From Pseudoalteromonas sp. NC201 (GTDB lineage Bacteria > Pseudomonadota > Gammaproteobacteria > Enterobacterales > Alteromonadaceae), in the NCBI RefSeq assembly GCF_002850255.1, contig NZ_CP022522.1:1058097-1122096 (forward strand): 64,000 bases of DNA, in the 5' to 3' direction. A program made the translations under genes and the position numbers. Positions 17,461 through 25,394 of the stretch are shown here, piece by piece (the first letter of the stretch is position 1; each line of letters opens with the position of its first letter). The notes under the pieces were generated by a model. That model was not told where the DNA came from and made no database searches. It saw nothing but the letters and a program-made list of their open reading frames with translations.

Positions 17461-17775
17461 TTAATGGACGGTAATAGGGAGGTCGTTTACTACTAACGAT
17501 TGGCCATTTTGCTGAGCTCGAAGAAAACTGGATACCAAAACGTCGTTGGATAGGGTGCTGATGTCGTTAACGGTTTCGACCATGCAAAACGTAATAGACT
17601 CCCAACCTAAATCTTTAATAAAGGCCTCAAGTTTATTGATGTTATCTTCATAGTTTTCGTCTGTGGTTAGCAGGCCGATGGAGTGTTTGTTACCGGGTTT
17701 GTATTTCCCTTGCTGAGTGATGGCGCATTTAGCGTAACCGCTCAACACATAAACTGTATTTGTGCTTTTGTTCAT
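17461..17775 (-). CDS. Conserved-looking hypothetical protein, 104 residues
   Basis: A small soluble protein with no signal peptide. YVLSGYAKCAITQQGKY near the N-terminus and ESITFCMVETVNDIS in the middle suggest an alternating strand/helix fold. It stands alone on the reverse strand beside the island's right edge, with more than 400 bp to the next start on its upstream side. The composition and the ATG start after an AT-rich leader look genuine, but no family was recognised and no ribosome binding site stands out. Confidence 0.6.
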   Translation of the reverse strand: MNKSTNTVYVLSGYAKCAITQQGKYKPGNKHSIGLLTTDENYEDNINKLEAFIKDLGWESITFCMVETVNDISTLSNDVLVSSFLRAQQNGQSLVVNDLPITVH

Positions 17776-18184
17776 ATTGGTGACATGCTTAAGTTTAATT
17801 CTGATTTTGATTTCAGATGCATTTTTTAAACCAAGCTTATAAATATTGCTCTGCTGTTTGCTTATATATTGAAAGTATTGAGAAAAATCATTGGTGATTT
17901 ATCTTAGGTGTTGATCCTATAAAAGGCGTCAATTTTTTGTGAGATGGAATGATAGGGATTGCGCTTGAATTGTGTTTGTATCTAAAGCTACGCTGAAAAC
18001 GAAGGGAGCTGAGGCATTATTTTTCGCCATAAATGGCGACCTACGGGGGCGTAAGGTTGTACTGCGAAATGCTGGCTTTGCTTTCTTTGTTTTGACAAGT
18101 TGCCTTAAACTATCTCGTTAACCTTGTTGCTGGTACGATGAGTTGTTACTCTCGAGTTCAATAAACAAAATTAAAGGCAACATC
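17776..18184. other. AT-rich intergenic stretch
   Basis: No gene seen on either strand. It holds the divergent promoters of the 104-residue gene and the thioesterase, and a small palindromic scrap TCGCCATAAATGGCGA near 18025. Confidence 0.5.
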
Positions 18185-18622
18185 ATGCAGGAATTTTTAG
18201 AAAAGTTTGCAATCACCACCAAAGTGAATGTGGTGTGGGGAGAAATGGATGCGTTGGGGCATGTGAATAACGTGTCGTATTTTCGCTATTTTGAAACCGC
18301 GCGAATCGATTTTTTGACTCAAACGGGCTTACTTTCTGTATTATCAGAACCTACCCATAGTCCGGTTTTACGTGATACATACGCGCAATATAAACGACCA
18401 GTTACGTTTCCAGATACCTTGTATATTGGCTCATATATTACCGATATCAAAGAAGATCGCTTTACCATGCGCTATGAGGCGTTTAGTGAATCGCAACAAG
18501 CAGTATGCACAACGGGGTATGCGAATGTGGTGATGTTTAATATGAAAACAGGGAAAAAATCGCCAATTCCAGAGAGCATGTTGGCCATTTTGAAGCAATA
18601 CGAGATGGACGATAGTCAATAG
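18185..18622 (+). CDS. Acyl-CoA thioesterase, hotdog (4HBT/YbgC-like) family
   Basis: A 145-residue hotdog-fold thioesterase. VVWGEMDALGHVNNVSYFRYFETARIDF is split here as the family motif W.EMDALGHVNN (residues about 19-30) and YFRYFETAR, the signature of 4HBT enzymes in which the conserved acidic residue attacks or polarises the acyl thioester. The start is placed at the ATG after AAAGGCAACATC rather than the TTG 42 bases upstream. It probably hydrolyses medium- or long-chain acyl-CoA in the cytoplasm. It stands alone, upstream of the broken desaturase, which is a loose link to lipid metabolism only. Confidence 0.85.
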   Translation: MQEFLEKFAITTKVNVVWGEMDALGHVNNVSYFRYFETARIDFLTQTGLLSVLSEPTHSPVLRDTYAQYKRPVTFPDTLYIGSYITDIKEDRFTMRYEAFSESQQAVCTTGYANVVMFNMKTGKKSPIPESMLAILKQYEMDDSQ

Positions 18623-18666
18623 AAGCGCGGAGTTTGGGTGTTTCGTTGCGTTGCTGTTTTAAAACT

Positions 18667-18690
18667 GTCGCGGCGTAAAGCCGCTGCTAC
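18667..18690. repeat. REP-like palindrome
   Basis: GTCGCGGCGTAAAGCCGCTG between the thioesterase and the desaturase remnant, with the same core as the sites at 7966, 16967, 17143 and 17364. Confidence 0.7.
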
Positions 18691-18744
18691 GGTAGTAGGA
18701 GTTTTCGTTATGATCTTGATATCAAAAGGTGAATTAAGTTATCT

Positions 18745-19750
18745 ATGCCAACATTAACGGCGAGGCAGAATATCAAAGCGATAGTGACTGCTATCCAAGC
18801 TGAAGAGCAGTCGCTTCGAACGCGTTATCCTATTTTAAATCAGCAAAACGGTATTGCTATGGTGATTTTGCTGTTGTCGTTAAGTGCGCTAATTGGTGTT
18901 GCCTCGCTTTACTATTTTGCCGTTATTCCTGCATGGCTGTGTATTATCTTGGCGGCTTTTATTACCTCTATTTCTCATGAACTTGAGCACGATTTGATCC
19001 ACAAGCAGTATTTTAGTGACCGCCCATTTGTATATCATTTTATGATGTTGACGGTGTGGCTTATGCGGTCAAATACGGTGAACCCTTGGTATCGCAGGCA
19101 AATTCATTTACATCACCATAAAGTGTCTGGTACTGAACAAGACTTAGAGGAGCGCTTGGTGGGTAATGGTATCCAATCTCCTTGGTTGCGAGCTGTGGTG
19201 GTTACAGATGGATTGCTAGGTTTATTATTGAATGCCAAGCGGTTTAGTCGAGAAATCAAGGGTTTTAAGTTTTTGCAGGTCTTTAATGCTGGTTTTCCGC
19301 TTGCCACGGCTTATTTTGCGACTTTATATGGTGTGATTACTTATTACGTACTGCAATTTATACAACCGTGAATTACCTAGGTGGGGAGCAGAGTTACTAG
19401 CGGTTGCTGAGTTCTTAATGGTGGTGCTGATTGTGCCTAATATGATCCGCTCAGCATCTTTAAACCTTGTCACATCTTCAATGCATTATTATGGCGGCGT
19501 GAGTAATGTGTTAGAGCAGACCCATGTGATCACCAGTCGCTGGTTTTTACCGCTTCAGTTATTTTGTTTTGATTTTGGTCGTACGCACACGATCCATCAC
19601 TTTGTGCCTAATCAACCATTTTATATTAGACAATTGATAAGTAAAAAAGTACGCCCGGTTATGGCCCTGTATGGCGTGCGCTTTAATGATTTACAGAGTT
19701 TAAGGCATGCAAATCATTATCCTGTCGAAAAGCCTGCCGCTAAAAGTTAG
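18745..19750 (+). pseudogene. Fatty acid desaturase, split by a frameshift
   Basis: Two consecutive frames encode the two parts of one membrane desaturase. The first (208 residues, stop at 19371) carries histidine boxes HELEHDLIH and HLHHH plus hydrophobic segments. The second continues without loss (YNRELPRWGAELLAVAEF onward) and carries the third box HTIHHF. The frame moves by one base near 19360, at ATTTATACAACCGTGA, consistent with a single inserted base. Intact enzymes of this family use the di-iron centre bound by the three boxes to introduce a double bond. Without the third box neither product should work. A sequencing error in the A/T-rich site is the main alternative. Confidence 0.8.
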
Positions 19751-19772
19751 ACAATGACTATTACTACATGCT

Positions 19773-20093
19773 TTAGGGTAGTGAGCGCATACTTTTGTCA
19801 GCACTATCATCAACATGCGAAAAAGGTTGCGCTTTTAATAACGTTATAAGCTGCTCTCCTAACCGGCTGGTGGGCTCAACTAACACTATCCATCCTTTTT
19901 GTACTTTCAGACAGTGGCTTTGTTTTGAAGCAACAATGGTCAAGCCATGTAAAGTGTTGCCATTTAACTCGTGCGTGTGTCCATGTTGCGGCCAGATGAC
20001 TTGCAGCGCAACATGTTGGTGATAATCCGCGTCTATGTGCGAGCCATAAATAAGCCCAACGCCCACATCTATCCATACTGTAGGTATTATCAC
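19773..20093 (-). pseudogene. AraC-type N-terminal sensor domain without DNA-binding part
   Basis: A 106-residue frame (GTG start at best) that looks like the cupin-type effector domain of AraC regulators: GLIYGSHIDADYHQHVALQV, then GWIVLVEPTSRLGEQL. The helix-turn-helix domain that should follow is missing, and the frame ends 22 bp from the end of the desaturase remnant on the other strand. The frame is open further upstream without any ATG, so both ends may be damaged. It is best read as the remains of a regulator; a free-standing sensor domain is possible but less likely. Confidence 0.5.
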
Positions 20094-20198
20094 TGCATTT
20101 GACCCTTGGGTCGTATTTTGAGTTACATAGTAATGTGCAGTGAGGCTCTTTACAACTTGCCTCAGGGTGTTATTGTTTGTACGCTCATCTAGAGGCGG

Positions 20199-20534
20199 TT
20201 ATTTCAGGTGCTGTGCTAAATCGTCGGGGATTGCCATTGGTTTGAATGGACTCACATTGGTGCCACCAGTATTCCCTTTGGGGATCCAGATTTTAGAAAA
20301 TAACATCGCAGCAATAATTCGGGCTATTTGTCCTATTATTTCTTTTTTATTCTTTGTTTTGTAACCAAGCTTAAGCATCCACCAATGGGATTGGGTGTGT
20401 GCAATCACAAAGGATTGCCCCAGAATATGTGCTCTTTCTAAGTGATAAAAACAGTCGCTATATTGAGCATGTTGATAGTGCTTGTTGGCTGCGGCCATTT
20501 CCGCTTGAAATGCTAACTTTAATGCAGGCTTCAT
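20199..20534 (-). CDS. DUF3703-family protein
   Basis: A 111-residue protein with the recognisable DUF3703 pattern: YHLERAHILGQSFVIAHTQSH, HWWMLKLGYKTKNKKEIIGQ, a hydrophobic stretch, then PKGNTGGTNVSPFKPMAIP. Its function is unknown; family members are short proteins seen mostly in proteobacteria. The ATG follows GAGGACACCTTCC. It lies upstream of the AraC remnant on the same strand, 105 bp away. Intact and probably expressed on its own. Confidence 0.75.
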   Translation of the reverse strand: MKPALKLAFQAEMAAANKHYQHAQYSDCFYHLERAHILGQSFVIAHTQSHWWMLKLGYKTKNKKEIIGQIARIIAAMLFSKIWIPKGNTGGTNVSPFKPMAIPDDLAQHLK

Positions 20535-21114
20535 GGAAGGTGTCCTCTTCGCTTATTCGGTTGCTGTGGATTTTTTATCAGCAAGTTTCAGTGTTTTTGC
20601 TTAACTTAATGTTACGCGCAAACTGCTCAGGTTAATTGAATAAACTGGCTATATATTTGTGCTTGTTTGCCACACAAATTAGGTTTATTCATCAATCTAC
20701 ACATTGTCGACAGCAAGAAGTGTGTAATTATACCAATTTGACTTAATATTTGCTCAATTTGAAGGAGTAAATCTGACGCTAACAGCGTTAAAATTTCTTG
20801 TTTAGAACAACTAAATAGCAAAATTTTTGCCTGGTTATCGACAAGATTTTCTCGCCTCAAAATAGACCACTTAGTTAAGAAAATTGGTATTAAATATTGC
20901 GTTTCACAGCAAATTCAACCACGCATTTTATTAGATATGTTTGGGGCCTGTTGGTCTTTAGTGTTTGATTTTTGTTCCCCCACAAGGGGGGAGGTAAGGT
21001 GACTTTGCAGAAGCACATAGTCGTTGTCGCCTGACTCACATAGAGTAACTATGCTACGTAGGCTCTGCCTTGTATAAGTACCAATCAAACTGCTGCAAAA
21101 ACAAACTTGAAAGA
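20535..21114. other. Intergenic region with a MITE-like element
   Basis: No convincing gene. Frames at 20627-20860 and 20915-21118 have low-complexity or repeat-derived composition. Beyond the MITE-like element the rest shows only AT-rich sequence and a CCCCCACAAGGGGGG hairpin near 20976. Confidence 0.5.
20730..20890. mobile_element. MITE-like element with ATACCAATT terminal inverted repeats
   Basis: A 161-bp non-coding unit with ends ATACCAATTT and AAATTGGTAT, which are inverted copies of each other. Inside are a GACGCTAACAGCGTT palindrome and the stretches TTAGAACAACTAAATAGCAA and TCGACAAGATTTTCTCGCCT. This arrangement matches, from memory, a sequence found many times in Pseudoalteromonas and Shewanella-type genomes. 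It encodes no protein, so it would need a transposase in trans. Confidence 0.65.
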
Positions 21115-22548
21115 TCATCCGGCCTTAATTAAGCGATGTCTTTGTGCCCATATAATAGCGGTAACTTTACCTTTTTTATCAGTTTCAACTTGGACTTTTA
21201 CGCCGGTATTTATTGCCACTAAACTGTCTTGTGCTTCGGCAATGAATTTGAACTTTCCTCCCTCTACGAGATTGTGTATTTCAAATGCGCCTTCTTTTCG
21301 CACGATGTGCATTTTAAATGTCTTGTCATGTTCCCAAACATATTCACCAATCAGATCATTACGTAGGGTGTCGCTCATATTAAAAGGCGTAACAAGCATA
21401 GGAGAAGAGAGATCCCAAGCGAAGTGATCGTTGATGGCGTTTTGTAACTCTGCTACCACTGGACGTGCTGAATCGCCATTGGTCATTACTATCATGCCAT
21501 CTGCTTTGTCTGCGTATGCGTTAAAGCGGTTGCTGTAGCCAAAGTTTTTTCCTGAATGTGCAAATATCAGTCCCTGTTTGCTTTTTCTAAGCTGAGGCCC
21601 TAACCCCATATCTTTGTGGTGCATAGTAAGCATGTCTTTTACTAGGCTTGGGGTGATAATACCTGTTGTTGTGCCTTGTTTGGCTTTTTGTACGGCAATA
21701 ACATATTTAGCGAGATCAGTTGGCGTTGTCCAAAGCCCTGCTGCGGCTTGTTCTGGTTGGTTAAACCAATCGCCTTGGTATTGCTTACCCTCGAAATTAA
21801 AAGCTGCACTTGCCTCATGCCACCGTGATTTGGGAAGCGGTTGAGCAAATGTACTTTGTGTCATACCCAAAGAAGTCAACACGGTCTTATCTACATATTC
21901 AGCAAATGATTTACCCGTCACATCTTGCAATAACACTTCCAAAACCATATAGCCGCCACCAGAGTATTGAAATTGTTGCCCAGCAGGTAGAGTGGCCGTC
22001 ACAGCAGTGCTATTGCCTTTACCATTGAGTATATCAACATCCGTAGGAAGTGCTTCCCCACGAGCATAACCTCGAAATGACGCAGTAGTCAGGCCAGATG
22101 TATGACTTAATAGGTGACGCAGCGTAATGATGCCAAATTCGCTTTTTGGAACTTTCCATGACCTTAGGTACGTGTTTACGTCTGTGTCTAAATCAACTTT
22201 ACCTAGTTGTGCCAAATGCAATATCGCAAGTGCAGCAATAGGTTTGCTGATTGAGGCTGCTTGGAATAAAGTATTGGTTGTAACGGGAGTATTGGTTTCT
22301 TTGTTAGCAATACCGTACCCCTTTGCCCATACAATCTGGCCATTTTTGATCACCGCTACACTTAAACCTGGTAGCTTATGTTTAGTCATTGAGGTCATTA
22401 TGCTATGAGGTTGGTATTGCTCTGTAATGATGCGAACATGCGGGTAGAGGTTAGAGGCGATATGTTCAATTTTATGGCTATTGGCTTGGCTTTGCTGCGG
22501 CAAAAGCCAAGCCGCCAACATTGCTAAAATTGAGAGCTGATATTTCAT
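21115..22548 (-). CDS. Secreted beta-lactamase-family serine hydrolase
   Basis: A 477-residue protein with a signal peptide (about residues 1-22) and the class C beta-lactamase/esterase EstB fold. The SxxK nucleophile motif is S99-I-S-K102, YSGGGY near residue 195 stands in for YxN, and HSGKNFGYSNR near 333 for the KTG box. The HSG form is typical of hydrolases acting on esters or D-amino acid peptides rather than of true resistance enzymes. The C-terminal ~100 residues form a strand-rich extra domain. It stands alone on the reverse strand and acts in the periplasm or outside the cell. The substrate is not predictable. Confidence 0.85.
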   Translation of the reverse strand: MKYQLSILAMLAAWLLPQQSQANSHKIEHIASNLYPHVRIITEQYQPHSIMTSMTKHKLPGLSVAVIKNGQIVWAKGYGIANKETNTPVTTNTLFQAASISKPIAALAILHLAQLGKVDLDTDVNTYLRSWKVPKSEFGIITLRHLLSHTSGLTTASFRGYARGEALPTDVDILNGKGNSTAVTATLPAGQQFQYSGGGYMVLEVLLQDVTGKSFAEYVDKTVLTSLGMTQSTFAQPLPKSRWHEASAAFNFEGKQYQGDWFNQPEQAAAGLWTTPTDLAKYVIAVQKAKQGTTTGIITPSLVKDMLTMHHKDMGLGPQLRKSKQGLIFAHSGKNFGYSNRFNAYADKADGMIVMTNGDSARPVVAELQNAINDHFAWDLSSPMLVTPFNMSDTLRNDLIGEYVWEHDKTFKMHIVRKEGAFEIHNLVEGGKFKFIAEAQDSLVAINTGVKVQVETDKKGKVTAIIWAQRHRLIKAG

Positions 22549-22656
22549 TATTCTTCCTTAATTTATTATTGTTTTTGAAATATACACGTTTTCTCTGTAG
22601 TTGTAATTAGGGGAGCTATTTAGAGTGGGTGACTGTGTGGATGGCGAAGACGACAA

Positions 22657-22685
22657 AGAGCGGCCTATTCCATGTAGGCCGCTCT
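22657..22685 (-). terminator. Terminator of the RNA methyltransferase gene
   Basis: Hairpin AGAGCGGCCTA / TAGGCCGCTCT with a 7-base loop, just downstream of the stop at 22695 on the reverse strand, followed there by TTTGTCGTC. Confidence 0.7.
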
Positions 22686-22694
22686 GAGTAAAAG

Positions 22695-23198
22695 TTAAGT
22701 CACAATCAAGCGATTATTTATGTCTCTACTGGTGAGTATCTGACTAGCATCAAATCCCGTTGAGCGTTTTGCCAAACGGTCGTATAACAACACGTTAACT
22801 GTCGCGGCTAAGTTCATGCAGCCTGTGGTTGGTACATACACCACGGCATCAGCGGCATCCACGATTTCTTGTGGCAGGCTGCCATCTTCAGGACCAAAAA
22901 TGTATAACGCGTTGTCGGGGTGAGCAAACTGTGGCAGTGGGGTTGCGCCCTCTACCAGCTCAACGCAGACAAGTGCACGGCCTGCTACTTTTAAACTGAT
23001 GAAATCATCAACTTGTTTGATGGGAATGTTGTCGGCAACGTTTTTTGTATCCGTATGATATTTTGCAGCTCTTGCGTAACGATTGCCGCTAAAGTAGATG
23101 GCTTGCGCATCATAACAACCTGCGGCCCGTAATACGCCACCCACATTGGTTGGTGATTTAGGGTTTACTAATCCGATTGCTACAAATGACTCGCTCAT
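22695..23198 (-). CDS. TrmH/SpoU-family RNA methyltransferase
   Basis: A 167-residue SPOUT-class methyltransferase. The three knot motifs are present: NVGGVLRAAGC (residues about 18-28), ALYIFGPEDGSLPQEIV (about 95-111) and MNLAATVNVLLYDR (about 127-140). These enzymes methylate a ribose 2'-hydroxyl in tRNA or rRNA with S-adenosylmethionine bound in a trefoil knot. There is no extra N-terminal RNA-binding domain, as in short TrmL-like members, but the target base cannot be assigned. It stands alone with its own terminator. Confidence 0.85.
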   Translation of the reverse strand: MSESFVAIGLVNPKSPTNVGGVLRAAGCYDAQAIYFSGNRYARAAKYHTDTKNVADNIPIKQVDDFISLKVAGRALVCVELVEGATPLPQFAHPDNALYIFGPEDGSLPQEIVDAADAVVYVPTTGCMNLAATVNVLLYDRLAKRSTGFDASQILTSRDINNRLIVT

Positions 23199-23310
23199 AC
23201 TTTTTAATTCTCACTATACCGGCAGTAGCGCCACCAAAAATTCGACGAGCGATTGTATCATGCGCGTGATTTTGTGCCAGTTGGTATTGTTGGGGCAGAG
23301 CAGGTGATGT

Positions 23311-23335
23311 TGTCGAGCTAAAGCTCGACCTACAG
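23311..23335. repeat. REP-like palindrome
   Basis: TGTCGAGCTAAAGCTCGACC followed by TACAGGAG, a variant of the REP-like sites elsewhere in the window, between two reverse-strand genes. Confidence 0.55.
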
Positions 23336-23344
23336 GAGTTGGGC

Positions 23345-23659
23345 TTAGTAGTCTTCTAACTCATCGTCAGATAAATCGTTTGATTTTCTATAGCCTGGCT
23401 TTGCTAAAATCTCAACATAAAAGGAAGTGAGGTTTTCAGTTTGCGTTTTATCAATCAACTTGTTTAGTTGTGATAGGTGCACCGGCTCGGCTTCTGCTTC
23501 TGTGTTACCAAACTTACAATCAAAATCCCAATAATCAGCGCCCGCTGGTAAAGTTTTGTTGCGCTCGCGCTTTAGGTATTTTTTAAGCTCATGCTTAACC
23601 GCGTCAACGCGTCTTTCAAGTTTGATTTTAGGGTGAATTAGTTCAAATGTCTTTTTCAT
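23345..23659 (-). CDS. DUF6172-like small conserved protein
   Basis: A 104-residue soluble protein read from the ATG that follows GAAGGCAACT; a TTG further upstream is a poorer start. KKTFELIHPKIKLERRVDAV, KKYLKRERNK, YWDFDCKFG and SFYVEILAKPGYR form a pattern I recall from DUF6172 proteins of marine gammaproteobacteria. Function unknown. The protein is rich in lysine and acidic residues, with an acidic DDELEDY end, and no membrane segment. It stands alone on the reverse strand. Confidence 0.75.
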   Translation of the reverse strand: MKKTFELIHPKIKLERRVDAVKHELKKYLKRERNKTLPAGADYWDFDCKFGNTEAEAEPVHLSQLNKLIDKTQTENLTSFYVEILAKPGYRKSNDLSDDELEDY

Positions 23660-23896
23660 AGTTGCCTTCAAGCAAGAAATACTCAATCGGCAAAACAGTA
23701 TGCCTGAGTAGATAATGTGTATTGATTTAAGCGTAAAGCTTACGCGCGAATAAATACAGGAATGTAATAGGATATTTTACGTTATATTTTGTGAACTGGC
23801 GAGGGACTTTGTGAATGCCGAAGAGAATAAAAGCTGAGTTGGTTGCGCGAGTTCGCTACCAACTCATATTGCTAATGTACCATTGATAATGGCGGA

Positions 23897-24670
23897 TTAA
23901 TTCGCTTTTGGTTGCGTTTGAGTTGTGGGGGCTGGTGCCAATTTACGCTCCAAACGCTCTAATTTTTCTGCCAGTGCGGTTTGTGTCATCTCTATTTGGG
24001 TAAGGCTTGCGCCGATCTCTATCTGTTTAGAGTCTCTGCTTTGCGCTTGAGACTTTAACTGATCAACATCGCCATTAATGGCTGCAATTTGATTTTTTAG
24101 CACACTAGCGGCTTGCTGTTGTTCTTCTAATAGCGATAGTTTTAGAGCAAGCTCTGTTTGACTCTGCGATAGTGTTTCTACTTTGGTAGTCGTACTGGTC
24201 TGGTTTTTAGCGTTATTACTTGCTTGCTCTTCGAGCTTTTTGATGTCTGATTGGTTTCTTCGCCACGCTGACGCCCATAGTTTATCCATCTGTGACCAAA
24301 GCTCGTCTGTGCGCTCGGTTAGTGTGTTCAATTTTGCTTGCATTGCACCCGCGGACAAGTCCATCTCTTCATCTGTGGCGGTGAGGGTATGTTCAAGCTC
24401 GGCAATGCGATTTGTTGATTCGAGTAATTGTGCCTGGGTTGTTAAGTTTTGTTGGTAGAGCGCAAACGCCGCAGCAGCCAACGCAATAATCGAGATTGCA
24501 CCCAACCAATTCATCATCCCCATACCTTTGGCGGGCTGGCTTGTTTGTTTGGTACTTTCTTTTGGTGCTGAGGTTTTACGGCTCGCTTGGGTGGTGGAGT
24601 TTTTATAGGCTTCAACCTGATCTAAATCTGGCGTAATACTGGGAAGCTCAGGTTCAATTCTCTTATCCAA
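23897..24670 (-). CDS. Membrane-anchored coiled-coil protein
   Basis: A 257-residue protein with a polar, Thr/Ser/Lys-rich N-terminal region (1-50), one membrane segment at about residues 53-72 (WLGAISIIALAAAAFALY) and a long periplasmic heptad-repeat region (about 78-245) rich in Gln, Leu and Glu. It ends in a Pro/Thr-rich tail. The topology is N-in, C-out. Such proteins are often linked to envelope or cell-division machinery, but no specific family was recognised. The start is the ATG after AAAAAAGAGGAAAGTACG. Confidence 0.7.
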   Translation of the reverse strand: MDKRIEPELPSITPDLDQVEAYKNSTTQASRKTSAPKESTKQTSQPAKGMGMMNWLGAISIIALAAAAFALYQQNLTTQAQLLESTNRIAELEHTLTATDEEMDLSAGAMQAKLNTLTERTDELWSQMDKLWASAWRRNQSDIKKLEEQASNNAKNQTSTTTKVETLSQSQTELALKLSLLEEQQQAASVLKNQIAAINGDVDQLKSQAQSRDSKQIEIGASLTQIEMTQTALAEKLERLERKLAPAPTTQTQPKAN

Positions 24671-24733
24671 CGTACTTTCCTCTTTTTTGAGATTTATAAG
24701 GAGCTTTAGCAGCTTACTTGAAAATAACGCAAT

Positions 24734-24895
24734 ATGGAATTTGCAATCGATAAGAACCTTTGGAGCTGGAGGATTGCAGTCAATAAGCTGAAAAAATCCA
24801 ATCCAAATGCAAAAGCATTTTTTGCTTTAAAGCAAGAACTCATTCCCAATCATCGTTTTAGCAATCAATTGTGGCGTCAACACTATGGCGAATGA
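24734..24895 (+). CDS. Small protein, 53 residues
   Basis: A complete ATG-to-TGA frame of 53 codons on the + strand between two reverse-strand genes. The composition looks genuine: tryptophan-rich (KNLWSWRIAVNKLKKS), basic, and ending RFSNQLWRQHYGE. No strong ribosome binding site is next to the ATG; AAGGAG lies about 30 bases upstream. It is the only sensible reading of this 287-bp gap. No family recognised. Confidence 0.45.
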   Translation: MEFAIDKNLWSWRIAVNKLKKSNPNAKAFFALKQELIPNHRFSNQLWRQHYGE

Positions 24896-24957
24896 GAGCT
24901 GTTAATATCGACTAGCCGAATAGCGTTCAGTTGTCCGGCTAGATTTTATCGCCCGTT

Positions 24958-25266
24958 TTAATCCTCGGGACCAAGCAAAGTAAAGGTTAAATGTTTACGC
25001 ATATCTTTTAAAATCACCCCTTTTTTCAGCATGGCAGCGCTTAAACGCTTTTGCCATTTAAGGAGATCTGGCTTTGCGGCTTCTAATGCTTGTTCATTCT
25101 CAAATTGGAAAAAGAGTATTAATGAGCCGGGGAACAAGTGATATTCCACATCAAACCAACATTGCACCATGCCGGGAATTTCTGCTCGAGCTTGTTCCTC
25201 GAGTTTGTCTGCAATGGTCAGTACCAAGGCTTGTTGTTTTTCTTGTACTTTTGAGAGCTTTTTCAT
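24958..25266 (-). CDS. Conserved hypothetical protein, 102 residues
   Basis: Read from the ATG of MKKLSKVQEKQ; the longer frame uses a TTG and is less likely. The protein is mixed helix and strand: an N-terminal helix KVQEKQQALVLTIADKLEEQ, then VQCWFDVEYHLFPGSLILFF, then a basic helix around KWQKRLSAAMLKKGVI. No signal peptide or membrane segment. It resembles a small stand-alone alpha-beta domain, family not recognised. It lies between a coiled-coil membrane protein and a pair of large inverted repeats. Confidence 0.6.
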   Translation of the reverse strand: MKKLSKVQEKQQALVLTIADKLEEQARAEIPGMVQCWFDVEYHLFPGSLILFFQFENEQALEAAKPDLLKWQKRLSAAMLKKGVILKDMRKHLTFTLLGPED

Positions 25267-25312
25267 AATGCTATGGATGTAAGAGGCCAAAAGCCTAATT
25301 ATACTCAAGCTT

Positions 25313-25389
25313 GTGGGCTATCAACAACTTTGTTGATGATAGCCCACTCTAAGTGAATTGCTTTTTCAATTCACTTAGAGTCGTTTTTT
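25313..25389. terminator. Two adjacent long hairpins, terminator-like
   Basis: GTGGGCTATCAACAA...TTGATgATAGCCCAC (25313-25347) is followed directly by CTCTAAGTGAATT...AATTCACTTAGAG (25347-25380) and then TCGTTTTTTT. The T-run makes the second a terminator for + strand transcription, yet both neighbouring genes are on the reverse strand, with the peptidase gene ending at 25395. Confidence 0.6.
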
Positions 25390-25394
25390 TCGAA

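Noticed and set aside
20627-20860. 77-codon reverse-strand frame
   Set aside because: It lies mostly inside the MITE-like element and is explained by that repeat.
20915-21118. 67-codon reverse-strand frame upstream of the beta-lactamase-like gene
   Set aside because: Low-quality composition, no ribosome binding site, in a repeat-like stretch.
21115-22548. Reading the beta-lactamase-fold protein as an antibiotic-resistance enzyme
   Set aside because: The KTG box is replaced by HSG and the YxN by YSG, which fits esterase or peptidase members of the family.
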